DNA of 64,000 nt from a virus: IMG/VR virus record IMGVR_UViG_3300042304_001125, positions 38,160-102,159 of that record; one strand, 5' to 3'. The position numbers and the translations under genes are program-made. Of the stretch, positions 41,675 through 49,546 are shown piece by piece. Under the pieces are notes generated by a model that searched no databases, was not told the DNA's origin, and saw only the letters and a program-made list of their open reading frames with translations. How positions within the stretch are numbered: position 1 is the stretch's first letter; every line of letters starts with the position of its first letter.

Positions 41675-42938
41675 TTATTTTCTGTAGTTTAGGTAGCTGT
41701 AATGTTGGTAGTTTAAGTTCAACTTGCTTAGGGAACTCAGGAAGATTACTTGAGAGAATTTGATCTAATTGCTCTGCCATCTTCTCCCAGCTAAAGTTTG
41801 TACGAGACTTATATCCCTGTCTCTTAGCTAGCTCTGCATACTTCTTATAGTTGTCAAATACCATACGCAAAGCAGTTCCTGTCTGTGCATCGTCTGGTGT
41901 AAACCATTGAGCTTCTTTTAATAGCATTTTATCTATTGCAGCACTCTTATGTACGTTAGTCAGAGTACCGGCAACAAGGTAAGTAAATTCCTTATCTAAG
42001 AAGTCGATATGCCCTGACCATCCTGAAGCTATGATAGGTTTATTCACAGCTGAGAATTCTAGAAGAGGTCTGCCAAATCCTTCTCCTTTAGTAAAGCTAA
42101 CCATTGCTTTGACTTTAGGATGATTGTATAACATATTAACTTCTTCATCAGACATCTCTCCGTGAAGTAGGTAGATGTTAGGTAAAGTACCTTTAATACT
42201 CTTTCTAATATCGTCAATCTTTTTTAGTACTTGGTTTCTATCCAAGATAGAAGCGTTAGCAGATTGAGTCTTTAAGATTAAAGCAGGAGCGTCTTTCTTA
42301 TTCTTAAAACTTTCTAAGAAAGCTTTTACAAGGTATCCTACATTTTTTCTATCCTGTCCAAAGTCTCCTTGCAGCCAATGTCCTACAAAGAGGTAAGCAA
42401 AAGATTCTTCTACTGCAGAGAGGTTAAAAGTACTACTAGTAACAGGTTTATATTTTTCAATATCCAATCCTTCAAATAATACTTCAATAGGCTTCTGCAG
42501 TTCAATTGTACCTGTAGTCTTACCCTTATCTTGCACTTCAAACTTACTTCTCTCAAAAGTTTCTTTAGCATGCTGAGAGGATACTAGTGTGAGGTTCATT
42601 CTATTACAGCCTTCAATCCAACTTGGATCACAGATTGTAGTTTCGATACCGGCTGTAACTCCTATGTTATACTTTCCAATAGGTTGGAACTCATTAGGTA
42701 CTGTAATTTGAATCCAGATATCAGGTTGACCTGTAACGTTTGGTACAATCTTTGAAGCTAGATCATGCTCTGAATGGTCTTTTAGATATCCAAACCGAGT
42801 ATTCCCCCAGCGTTGAGATAGAATATAGACATTATATTTACCTGTACTAATTAAGGCTTTAACAAAATCTCTAGAACGGCCTCCGTATCCAGAGTACGTA
42901 TCAATTGGACAACTAACTAAAACTGTTGGCTTACTCAT
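41667..42938 (-). CDS. family 4 (GT-B) glycosyltransferase, 423 aa
   Basis: YSGYGGRSRDFVKAL loop at the N-terminus, later YLFVGHWLQGDFGQDRKNVG, LLHGEMSDEEVNMLYNHPKV, SFTKGEGFGRPLLEFSAVNK (the EGFGRPLLE metal-free GT4 motif) and PIIASGWSGHIDFL. Standard GT4 architecture. Overlaps the next GT4 gene by 8 bp. Confidence 0.92.
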   Translation of the reverse strand: MSKPTVLVSCPIDTYSGYGGRSRDFVKALISTGKYNVYILSQRWGNTRFGYLKDHSEHDLASKIVPNVTGQPDIWIQITVPNEFQPIGKYNIGVTAGIETTICDPSWIEGCNRMNLTLVSSQHAKETFERSKFEVQDKGKTTGTIELQKPIEVLFEGLDIEKYKPVTSSTFNLSAVEESFAYLFVGHWLQGDFGQDRKNVGYLVKAFLESFKNKKDAPALILKTQSANASILDRNQVLKKIDDIRKSIKGTLPNIYLLHGEMSDEEVNMLYNHPKVKAMVSFTKGEGFGRPLLEFSAVNKPIIASGWSGHIDFLDKEFTYLVAGTLTNVHKSAAIDKMLLKEAQWFTPDDAQTGTALRMVFDNYKKYAELAKRQGYKSRTNFSWEKMAEQLDQILSSNLPEFPKQVELKLPTLQLPKLQKING

Positions 42939-44379
42939 ATACCATTGGGTGTTTTACATATTTAGTAGGAAGATCTTCAACCTTAATCACATCGTATCGG
43001 CTACGAGGTGTAAAGTTTTCAAATGTTTGATCGATAGATAGAATCACATTCTTGGACATATTCTTAGCAGACATCATTGCTTCGTCTGATGTTACCCATT
43101 CACGTCCGGCAAGTCCTTTCTGCTTTCTTTCTTCGGGAGACAATATGTAGATTCTTTCAAGGACATCAGCTACATCTCTGAAGTCGCATCTGTCATCGTG
43201 GATGTACGGAGTAGGTACCGAACCTACTAGTGAGATGTTGGAAGGGTAGACAGGCATAGCCCACTCTCCATGCTCTAGATAAGTACCCATGTGGTTGGAA
43301 GGTATTTCAAGCGAAGGAGTATACCACTGACCTTTATCATCTACAAATCTCATCTGGTCTTGCATACCACCGGTAACGTTACCAATGATCATAGTACCTG
43401 CCATCATAGATTCAGTCAAGCTTAAGCCCCATCCTTCATTAGAAGAGATGAGCATAGTAACATCTGCGAGGTTGTACAGCCAGTTCATCTGCTCGTGACC
43501 TAATCTGTCCTGAGAGAAGAATACATTAACGTAGCTCGGATCGCAAATAGCTTCTCTAACTGCGTAAAGATCTGTTCCGTTTTCATCTACAGGCTGGGTG
43601 TGCATAATTAGAGCACATTTCTTTGCTTTCTCTGGACCTACTTGATCACAGAACTGTCTATAGGCTAGAATAACATCACCCGGTGATTTACGTCGGATGT
43701 TTCTAGAGTTCCAGAACGCTACAAACTCAATATCTTTTCCTTCAAAGATGCTCTTTTTGAACTCCTGGTACTTGTCGTAATTCTTAGACTCAGGTGTAAT
43801 AGGGAAGAAGTGCTCTTCGTTAATACCGTGAGGTACATAAGTAAGTACCTTACCTTTAGCAGCATCTTCTAGCACAAGCTCGTTAATATTCTTAGTCTGT
43901 TTTGAAATAGACATAAGAAGATCACAGCACTCGTAATAAGCTTTATTGTAAAGAGGGGTAGGGTAATCGTCCCAAATGTTTAAGTACAGGAGAGGCATTG
44001 TTGTTCTAAGCTCTCTTTCGATATCAAACAACCAAGCCCAGTATCTAGGATCGGTAAAGAGCATGATAGCGTCAGGCTTTTCAACTCTTAGAAGCTCTCT
44101 TATAACCTCAATAGTGCCGTAGCCTGATGTTGCATATAGCTTCACTGAAGCATCTGTTATACCGGTCTGCTTGTTAACATCTTCTGAGAGATCAAAGGCT
44201 TTCTTTTCATCGGGATGCTTCATAGCACCTCCTAAGTTTACCCAATTGAAGTGATGTGATGTGCCTACTACAATCTCTCTTGCCATAGTAGCGACTCCGG
44301 AATGGAGTCTTATATCATCACACAGCAGAAGAATCTTTTTTCGATCTTTCTGCTCAACATAACGAAATTTGTCTTGCAT
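42931..44379 (-). CDS. family 4 (GT-B) glycosyltransferase, 482 aa
   Basis: DDIRLHSGVATMAREIVVGT start, DLLMSISKQTKNINELVLED, VAFWNSRNIRRKSPGDVILA and SSNEGWGLSLTESMMAGTMI (E-G-W-G-L-S-L-T-E motif of GT4), followed by MIIGNVTGGMQDQMRF. First gene of the glycan run next to the small DNA-binding protein. Related to the previous GT4 but longer. Confidence 0.92.
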   Translation of the reverse strand: MQDKFRYVEQKDRKKILLLCDDIRLHSGVATMAREIVVGTSHHFNWVNLGGAMKHPDEKKAFDLSEDVNKQTGITDASVKLYATSGYGTIEVIRELLRVEKPDAIMLFTDPRYWAWLFDIERELRTTMPLLYLNIWDDYPTPLYNKAYYECCDLLMSISKQTKNINELVLEDAAKGKVLTYVPHGINEEHFFPITPESKNYDKYQEFKKSIFEGKDIEFVAFWNSRNIRRKSPGDVILAYRQFCDQVGPEKAKKCALIMHTQPVDENGTDLYAVREAICDPSYVNVFFSQDRLGHEQMNWLYNLADVTMLISSNEGWGLSLTESMMAGTMIIGNVTGGMQDQMRFVDDKGQWYTPSLEIPSNHMGTYLEHGEWAMPVYPSNISLVGSVPTPYIHDDRCDFRDVADVLERIYILSPEERKQKGLAGREWVTSDEAMMSAKNMSKNVILSIDQTFENFTPRSRYDVIKVEDLPTKYVKHPMVYE

Positions 44380-44561
44380 TATTTTAAGTTTATATCGTTC
44401 TGATTATGTACCTTGTCTCTAAACGTATCGTCTGTAAGATAGAAAAAAATAGCTCTATCTGCCAACTTTTGAAAAGAAAATTTATAGCGTACGCATTGAA
44501 CTTTAAACTCGTCGAATAACTGCTGTTCTACTCTAACGCTTGTCAGCTTTTTGTTGTCCAT
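44379..44561 (-). CDS. small ribbon-helix-helix-like DNA-binding protein, 60 aa
   Basis: Start at MDNKKLTSVRVEQQLFDEFK, which is the strand then helix of an RHH/Arc fold, followed by FSFQKLADRAIFFYLTDDTF as the second helix. A longer frame upstream crosses a CTATTTATA motif and overlaps the nuclease gene, so it is rejected. May autoregulate the glycan cluster it leads; inferred. Confidence 0.7.
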   Translation of the reverse strand: MDNKKLTSVRVEQQLFDEFKVQCVRYKFSFQKLADRAIFFYLTDDTFRDKVHNQNDINLK

Positions 44562-44585
44562 AGCCTTTATATGTTTATATACATA

Positions 44586-44594
44586 TATAAATAG
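44586..44594 (-). promoter_or_regulatory. late promoter motif CTATTTATA before the glycan cluster
   Basis: 24 bp upstream of the RHH-like gene, inside an AT-rich gap. It suggests the whole 44.5 to 28.7 kb glycan run can be transcribed late. Confidence 0.5.
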
Positions 44595-44601
44595 CTTGGA
44601 A

Positions 44602-45540
44602 TTATAAAATAGCTGCGCTACAGAGAGGGCTTTTGTTAAACGGACAGAATCTACAGTTGTTTTTAGATGCATTCTTATTATAGTCTTTCTCAAGATATTC
44701 TCCTGTATCCGAAAATGCTTCTTCTACAAATCTATTTAAGCCGGACATCGCCTGACCTCGCTTAATCTTTCCTGAAGCAGGTCTGAATTGCTGTACTCTT
44801 TTGGGTACAAACTCTCCTCCTTCGTAAATCTTTCTACGTACGATAAAGAATTCTACATCGATGTTCTCTACATCGGTATTGAATTGCTTGGCAAAGAACT
44901 CTTTGTAGAATAGTACCTGAGAGATCTTAGTATCGCTTTTCTTTTCGTAATCACTCCAACCCTTAGTCGAAGTCTTGATATCTAAGATCAAATACTTTCC
45001 TGTAACTTCATTGTAGAAGACCAGATCAAGATAGGCTTTGAAGTACAATCCAGTCTTAAGCTGCTGTACCAGCGGCACCTCTACTCCTACCAGGTAAGTT
45101 CCTTTTGTGCTAAAGTATATCGAACGTTTCTTTTTTAGGTAGTCCATTATGGCTACTCCGTCGTTGTGAAACTCTTGAAGCTCCTGAGGAGTTGTAAAGT
45201 CTTTGTGTCCGTTATTAAATCTTTCTTTCTTGTAAGTCTTCTTCATTCGGTCAATCAGATACTCTGATAGATCGATTTCAGTAGCAGCCTTTACCGATTG
45301 GTTGTAAAGTACATCCAACCAGTTCTGAGCTGTCTCGTGTAGAGCAGTTCCAAAGACTGTATGAATGCTAGGAGTATAAGGTGCTAGCTTTTTCGGATAC
45401 GAAAGATACCACTGATGTGGACAAGTACTGTAGATTGAGTATTGACTGTAGGAGATGTTTTTGTTCTCCTTTGTGTCGTACTTCTCTACTTTGTATTCAC
45501 GAACCAGGCTTACCTCCTTAGGGAGTTTCTTCTTAGCCAT
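44602..45540 (-). CDS. Cas4/RecB-type PD-(D/E)XK nuclease with Fe-S cysteines, 312 aa
   Basis: H68 (FGTALHET), D172 (KAYLDLVFY), D187 and K189 (YLILDIKTS) plus QVLFYKEFF form the RecB-family catalytic core. Four cysteines, C40 (STCPHQWY) and three near the C-terminus (CRFCPFNKSPLC), are placed as in Cas4/AddB 4Fe-4S nucleases. Such enzymes trim DNA ends; phage versions act in replication or recombination. No Cas genes nearby. Confidence 0.87.
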   Translation of the reverse strand: MAKKKLPKEVSLVREYKVEKYDTKENKNISYSQYSIYSTCPHQWYLSYPKKLAPYTPSIHTVFGTALHETAQNWLDVLYNQSVKAATEIDLSEYLIDRMKKTYKKERFNNGHKDFTTPQELQEFHNDGVAIMDYLKKKRSIYFSTKGTYLVGVEVPLVQQLKTGLYFKAYLDLVFYNEVTGKYLILDIKTSTKGWSDYEKKSDTKISQVLFYKEFFAKQFNTDVENIDVEFFIVRRKIYEGGEFVPKRVQQFRPASGKIKRGQAMSGLNRFVEEAFSDTGEYLEKDYNKNASKNNCRFCPFNKSPLCSAAIL

Positions 45541-45541
45541 T

Positions 45542-45901
45542 TTACTTCTTCCACATACCTCGAGCCACTAACTGAGCAATGATGCCGTAGTTAGCCAGGT
45601 CTTGATAAGTATCCATTAAGGATTCATTCTGTACACTACGTCGATTAATCAGCAGATTCTTCCAGCGGTTAACCTTATCTGAGATTCGGTACCAGAGTCC
45701 GGTCAATGCAAAGCCAATCTCATCTTCGTTAGCAAGTTGAGTACCTGCAGTGATGTTATGCATTCCGTAATCTAAATGCTTCTTTGCAAAGAGCTCTAAC
45801 TGCTCTGCTTGAATCTGAATGTAGCCGTAGTAGATAGTCGGGTATTCTTCCTTGAGGATCTCGACTGCGCCTCTTTCGTATATATTTTTATCTTCGCTCA
45901 T
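45542..45901 (-). CDS. DUF1599-type (nucleotide modification associated domain 1) protein, 119 aa
   Basis: AKKHLDYGMHNITAGTQL, then IGFALTGLWYRISDKVNRWK and SLMDTYQDLANYGIIAQL follow the DUF1599/Nmad1 pattern (KxxDYG ... R..DK..R ... ES..D...DLANY). The domain is found with base-modification genes, but its activity is unproven. Adjacent to the nuclease gene with 1 bp between. Confidence 0.75.
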   Translation of the reverse strand: MSEDKNIYERGAVEILKEEYPTIYYGYIQIQAEQLELFAKKHLDYGMHNITAGTQLANEDEIGFALTGLWYRISDKVNRWKNLLINRRSVQNESLMDTYQDLANYGIIAQLVARGMWKK

Positions 45902-45904
45902 AAC

Positions 45905-45937
45905 CTTAATATACGAAAAAAGCCCCTGCGAAGCAAG
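45905..45937 (-). promoter_or_regulatory. promoter, CTTG-N20-TATATTAAG
   Basis: -33 CTTG 45934-45937, -7 TATATTAAG 45905-45913. The spacer is the 3' half of a strong terminator hairpin. Serves the DUF1599 and nuclease genes. Confidence 0.6.
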
Positions 45938-45941
45938 GGCT
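45915..45941 (-). terminator. intrinsic terminator after the holin gene
   Basis: AGCCCTTGC-TTC-GCAGGGGCT nine-pair stem (45921-45941) followed by TTTTTT; nested in the next promoter's spacer. Confidence 0.85.
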
Positions 45942-45952
45942 CTTTAAACTTT

Positions 45953-46369
45953 TTATTCTTTTCTTTCTCCTTTGTGAGGATCTATTCGATCTAAGATCTT
46001 ATTTAAGTCCCCTATATGGATAAAGCCAGACATCGAAGCGTTCTTAAGAGCACTTATAAGCTGAAGTAGAATGAAAGGTACGATAATGGTTTCAGATAAC
46101 CAACTAGTTCCTGCAAAGCCTCTTTCGACCATCAGGATAACAGTTAGGAACATTACCCATACTATTGTTCTTTGTAGTACTCTAACAGCTTTAAAGGTCT
46201 TAAAACCTTCTCTCTTGATTCCAGCAATGATGCCAAAAAATCCATCTACAAACACCACAGCAATTAGAGCAAGGTACTGCTCAAAGTTACCCATTGTCAG
46301 CTCTAGAAAATAAGAGCATCCGAATGAAAGTGTGGTGGCGATAGACAAAAATATGGCTGTTGGTTTCAT
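45953..46369 (-). CDS. phage holin-like membrane protein, 138 aa
   Basis: Four hydrophobic segments (about 5-25, 33-50, 68-85, 92-108). LALIAVVFVDGFFGIIAGIK and the LISALKNASMSG end match holins of Bacteroidota phages (Phage_holin_4 class). The stop of the endolysin gene overlaps its ATG by one base (TAATG), the usual holin/endolysin linkage. It would form the inner-membrane hole for release of lysozyme. Confidence 0.8.
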   Translation of the reverse strand: MKPTAIFLSIATTLSFGCSYFLELTMGNFEQYLALIAVVFVDGFFGIIAGIKREGFKTFKAVRVLQRTIVWVMFLTVILMVERGFAGTSWLSETIIVPFILLQLISALKNASMSGFIHIGDLNKILDRIDPHKGERKE

Positions 46370-46980
46370 TACTTCACGTATTCGTAGTACTTCTTAGTCT
46401 TGGCATTTCTGTCTTCAAGTCCGTGAGTACCGCCGTTGATGCGCTTGGTCAGTTCCAGGATAGCTGCATCGTTGATGCCCTTATCACAGATAGTCCATAG
46501 CTTATTTCTTTCAAAGAAAAACATAGCTGATTCAAAAGCGTATTTAGTAGCAACCGTATCAGGGTTAGTCAAGACCTCGTCATTGCCTAAGTACTTTGCA
46601 AATGCTTCGTAGTTGGCTTTACCAGTCAACTGAAGAGCTCCTCTGCCTCTGAACTTGTATCCATCCCCTGATGCTTCGGCTCCGTTGCCCATCCTGTCGG
46701 CGTAGACTCGGTTTGCAATCTTTTCAGGCTGGCGGGCGTAAGACTCTTCGAGGTTACCGGGGAAGTACTTGCCGAAGATACCTTGCAGGCCTTGGGCGGA
46801 GTAGTTTAGGTTCTCTGAAAATGCTTTAAAGCCTCCTGTTTCGTGGGCTGTTTGAGCGAAGAAGTGTGCAGCTCTAACTGGAGTCAACTTATAAAACTCC
46901 ATTGCCTTCTTCATTGTTCCGGGACCAAAAGCGCCATCAGCGGCTATGCCCATCTTCTCTTGTAAACTTTTTAAGCTCAT
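46369..46980 (-). CDS. endolysin, GH19 chitinase-like lysozyme with N-terminal PG-binding start, 203 aa
   Basis: Residues 1-30 look like a short peptidoglycan-binding-type repeat (LQEKMGIAADGAFGPGTMKK). The rest is a GH19 fold: AHETGGFKAFSENLNY gives the catalytic glutamates E47 and E56, followed by YADRMGNG and YKFRGRGALQLTGKANYEAF. No signal peptide, so it depends on a holin. Cleaves the glycan chain of peptidoglycan. Confidence 0.9.
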   Translation of the reverse strand: MSLKSLQEKMGIAADGAFGPGTMKKAMEFYKLTPVRAAHFFAQTAHETGGFKAFSENLNYSAQGLQGIFGKYFPGNLEESYARQPEKIANRVYADRMGNGAEASGDGYKFRGRGALQLTGKANYEAFAKYLGNDEVLTNPDTVATKYAFESAMFFFERNKLWTICDKGINDAAILELTKRINGGTHGLEDRNAKTKKYYEYVK

Positions 46981-46990
46981 AGTTTAATTT

Positions 46991-47233
46991 TTAATCGTTA
47001 TTTTCTTCTTTCTTTCCTCCGAAGATCTTTCCTGCTTCGGCGATACCAAATGCACCTAGAGTGATCATTACAAATGAATTGAAGATAGTATCACTGATTA
47101 CCAGTTGGTTACCTAAAATACCTGTAACGATGTCAGCTCCAGCGAAGATAGCCATCACCGAGAATGATAAAAAGCCAACGATTGTTTTCTCGTTGAAGTC
47201 ATTTTTATCTTTAAAAATGTCCCAAAATGCCAT
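46991..47233 (-). CDS. small membrane protein, 80 aa, second holin candidate
   Basis: Two hydrophobic helices (about 18-38 and 48-68) with a charged C-terminus (GKKEENND). Upstream of and adjacent to the endolysin; it could be a second holin or antiholin. Leader carries a CTATTTATA motif 70 bp upstream. Confidence 0.7.
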   Translation of the reverse strand: MAFWDIFKDKNDFNEKTIVGFLSFSVMAIFAGADIVTGILGNQLVISDTIFNSFVMITLGAFGIAEAGKIFGGKKEENND

Positions 47234-47299
47234 AAATTGTTATTTAAAAAGTTTAACTTATAGAACTGATTAAGAAAACAATTGACGGCAACCCTTTGG

Positions 47300-47308
47300 T
47301 ATAAATAG
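47300..47308 (-). promoter_or_regulatory. late promoter motif CTATTTATA before the lysis genes
   Basis: Sits between the 140 aa envelope gene and the 80 aa membrane protein; likely starts the lysis unit. Confidence 0.55.
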
Positions 47309-47310
47309 AC

Positions 47311-47733
47311 CTAGTCTAGGGCATCCACAATAGCTTTTTTAACAGCTACTGAAAATTCTGTTCTTTCGAAAGGAAGATTTTCATCTTGCAGCTGCATTAA
47401 TGTAGCAGCAACGTTTGTATTAGCTTTTCCTACTCCGTGATAGACTGATGAACCGATTGCAATATCTACCTCAACGATTGTTTTCTTTTGTTTGAATTCA
47501 AAAGGTCCGATTCTAATTCCTTGAGTAGGAGCTTTAATTTCAGTTACTGTAACGTAGATCGGACTTGCATTAAGATCGCTTTCCGGGCATAAAGGATTTC
47601 CTCTTTCATTGAGAACGTCCTCGGTGATTTGTCTTAGTCCGAAAGTAAATTTTTGATTGTCGATACCGGCAAGGTTGGCATTTGAAGTCACCGTAGCGAC
47701 GTAAAAGCACATAGTAAGGATTGGATTGATCAT
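47311..47733 (-). CDS. exported protein of the envelope module, 140 aa
   Basis: Short hydrophobic start (MINPILTMCFYVATVTSNAN) suggests export. Then two strand-rich segments (IYVTVTEIKAPTQGIRIGPF, KKTIVEVDIAIGSSVYHGVG), a pattern of small beta-rich outer-membrane accessory proteins. Last gene of the module that begins at 54140. Family not recognised. Confidence 0.6.
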   Translation of the reverse strand: MINPILTMCFYVATVTSNANLAGIDNQKFTFGLRQITEDVLNERGNPLCPESDLNASPIYVTVTEIKAPTQGIRIGPFEFKQKKTIVEVDIAIGSSVYHGVGKANTNVAATLMQLQDENLPFERTEFSVAVKKAIVDALD

Positions 47734-47742
47734 GATATTGAC

Positions 47743-48738
47743 TTAGTATTGTAACGTGGCTTGGTTAGAGTATCCAGGCGATAATAAATAGAAGTTGCTT
47801 ATACCTCCTGAAGTAGGAGTAAAGGTAAAGTTAGATTGCAAGCCAGGTATTGAACCCATTAGGTTTGAAGAACCGCTATTAAGGCTAGTCCATTGAGCAT
47901 TTGTAAAAAGCAATGTGCTTTTAGTAAAAGGTGCTCCGTTAATTCTATCAGCTATAATGCAAATATCGGCAGTAGTAATCTTTCCTTCAAGGTTTAAATC
48001 GTACTTGTGATAGTGGAAGGGTCTTAAGGTAACTTTCTGAGTTACAACATCACCCACTCCTTCAAAATCTGCAGAAGTAAGATTAGAAGTTACAGTAGGA
48101 ACTACTACTTCGATATACCACTCAACGGAAGGATTGGTGGGTTGGGAGAAAGAATACTGCCCATTTAAATTAGTGACTGATGTGGCTTGAATAGTCCAGG
48201 CAGTAGTAGTAACTATGTATTCAAACTCTAAAACATAGGGCAAGTTTACATTGTTAGGTAGGTCATTCCATTTTCCATTACCGACAAACTGAACGTAGTC
48301 TTCATTACCTGCGTTGTTTGGCTCTCCAGGGTTCCAAGAAGTGTAAGAGTAAGCTTCACCGGTAACCCATCTCCATACTCCTTCATTTACTTCATCGGTT
48401 AATCCTATCCAACCCGATGGCCATAACCCAAATATAAAGTTATTTTCAGCCTGCGTGGTGACTGTTACTAGATGTCCACCCATGTTGTCACAGGCAGCTT
48501 TGGCTGCTGACCAAAATGCTGAACCTGTTGACCTGTAGTAGGAATGACCGTTGTAGTTCTGCTGATTTGTAAAACCTGTAATGACTGGGGTGACTCTTTT
48601 ATAAAGGTTGACTGTTACTCCTGGAACTCCTATATTGCCTTCGGTCCTTATAGCACCCGAGTGAGTAAAGGTCTGAGAGAGACCTAGTAACTGTACCAGG
48701 AATACAAAAGCTGAAGTGATAAGAACCTTAGAAGTCAT
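47743..48738 (-). CDS. secreted C-type lectin protein with dockerin-like element, 331 aa
   Basis: Signal peptide (residues about 1-22). Around 60-175 there is a C-type lectin domain: WSAAKAACDNMGGHLVTVTT, SGWIGLTDEVNEGVWRWVTG, then EPNNAGNED with the EPN motif (139-141) and WND (157-159), which in animal lectins bind calcium and mannose-type sugars. A dockerin-like segment (DLNLEGKITTADICIIADRI) lies near 252-272. A short N-terminal beta domain (EGNIGVPGVTVNLYKR) precedes the lectin. Phage origin and surface role are inferred. Confidence 0.85.
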   Translation of the reverse strand: MTSKVLITSAFVFLVQLLGLSQTFTHSGAIRTEGNIGVPGVTVNLYKRVTPVITGFTNQQNYNGHSYYRSTGSAFWSAAKAACDNMGGHLVTVTTQAENNFIFGLWPSGWIGLTDEVNEGVWRWVTGEAYSYTSWNPGEPNNAGNEDYVQFVGNGKWNDLPNNVNLPYVLEFEYIVTTTAWTIQATSVTNLNGQYSFSQPTNPSVEWYIEVVVPTVTSNLTSADFEGVGDVVTQKVTLRPFHYHKYDLNLEGKITTADICIIADRINGAPFTKSTLLFTNAQWTSLNSGSSNLMGSIPGLQSNFTFTPTSGGISNFYLLSPGYSNQATLQY

Positions 48739-49546
48739 AATTAGCGCCTATTGAAACGATATAAGGCGTGGTTTTGCTGTATCCATTCTCTATATCAGAT
48801 ATATCATAAGTATAACTAGTTCTAAACTTCGTAGCAAATGCAAATACATCAGTAACATTGTATTGAATAGTAGTACCGAAGTAAGTAGTCAAGTTAGTTC
48901 TATTCCAAAACCAGATATCTAAATAATCTTCCGAGTCCTCTAAATGTTTAAAGTGGGTTCTAAGAGATGACAACATAAAGATCTCAGGTCTTGCCACCCA
49001 TCTTCCTGCTTGAAACTCTTTCATTCCTAAGAGCATGACACTGAACTTAGTCTGGAAGCCTGCCGGGATGTAAGTATCAAGGAATTGAAACCCGTCCCAG
49101 CTATTATCCTTCACAAACAAAGTGTACCCTAGCTTGTAGCTACTCTTCTGGTAAGTCTGATTAAGGAAAGGAGTAACTGAAATTGTATTCACTCCTACAT
49201 CACTCCCTCCTATCGTGAGGCTGTATGTGTTGGTTCTAAGCAGGCCGTTAGGGAATTCTTTCTCTCTGATGTAGTTGTAGCCGAACTTAGTAAAATTAAA
49301 TGAAGGAGTCCTTGAAAGGAAGAACCCGTTGGTGTGATTCTTATTCTTAAGCTGGTAGGCGAGATTATAGCTGAAGATACTAAACTGACCTAGGAACCCG
49401 AAGGATAGGCTTGAACTACTAATGATGTCGTTATCAAGATCAACGTACTGAATTGAAGTCCACTCCGAGACTGATTCAGAGCCCTCTTGGGTAGTCTGGG
49501 CAAAGACATTGAAAGGTATTAAGATGAGTAGTAAAAATTTTTTCAT
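48728..49546 (-). CDS. probable outer-membrane beta-barrel protein, 272 aa
   Basis: Clear signal peptide (MKKFLLLILIPFNVFAQ), alternating aromatic/hydrophobic strands throughout, and a C-terminal aromatic residue (GANYDF) typical of barrels inserted by BamA. No annotated family. Overlaps the lectin gene by 11 bp and the 515 aa gene by 4 bp, so made together with them. Confidence 0.8.
   Translation of the reverse strand: MKKFLLLILIPFNVFAQTTQEGSESVSEWTSIQYVDLDNDIISSSSLSFGFLGQFSIFSYNLAYQLKNKNHTNGFFLSRTPSFNFTKFGYNYIREKEFPNGLLRTNTYSLTIGGSDVGVNTISVTPFLNQTYQKSSYKLGYTLFVKDNSWDGFQFLDTYIPAGFQTKFSVMLLGMKEFQAGRWVARPEIFMLSSLRTHFKHLEDSEDYLDIWFWNRTNLTTYFGTTIQYNVTDVFAFATKFRTSYTYDISDIENGYSKTTPYIVSIGANYDF

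Noticed and set aside
47743-48738. Diversity-generating retroelement acting on the C-type lectin
   Set aside because: Lectin folds are classic DGR targets, but no reverse transcriptase, template repeat or accessory protein is visible in the window.
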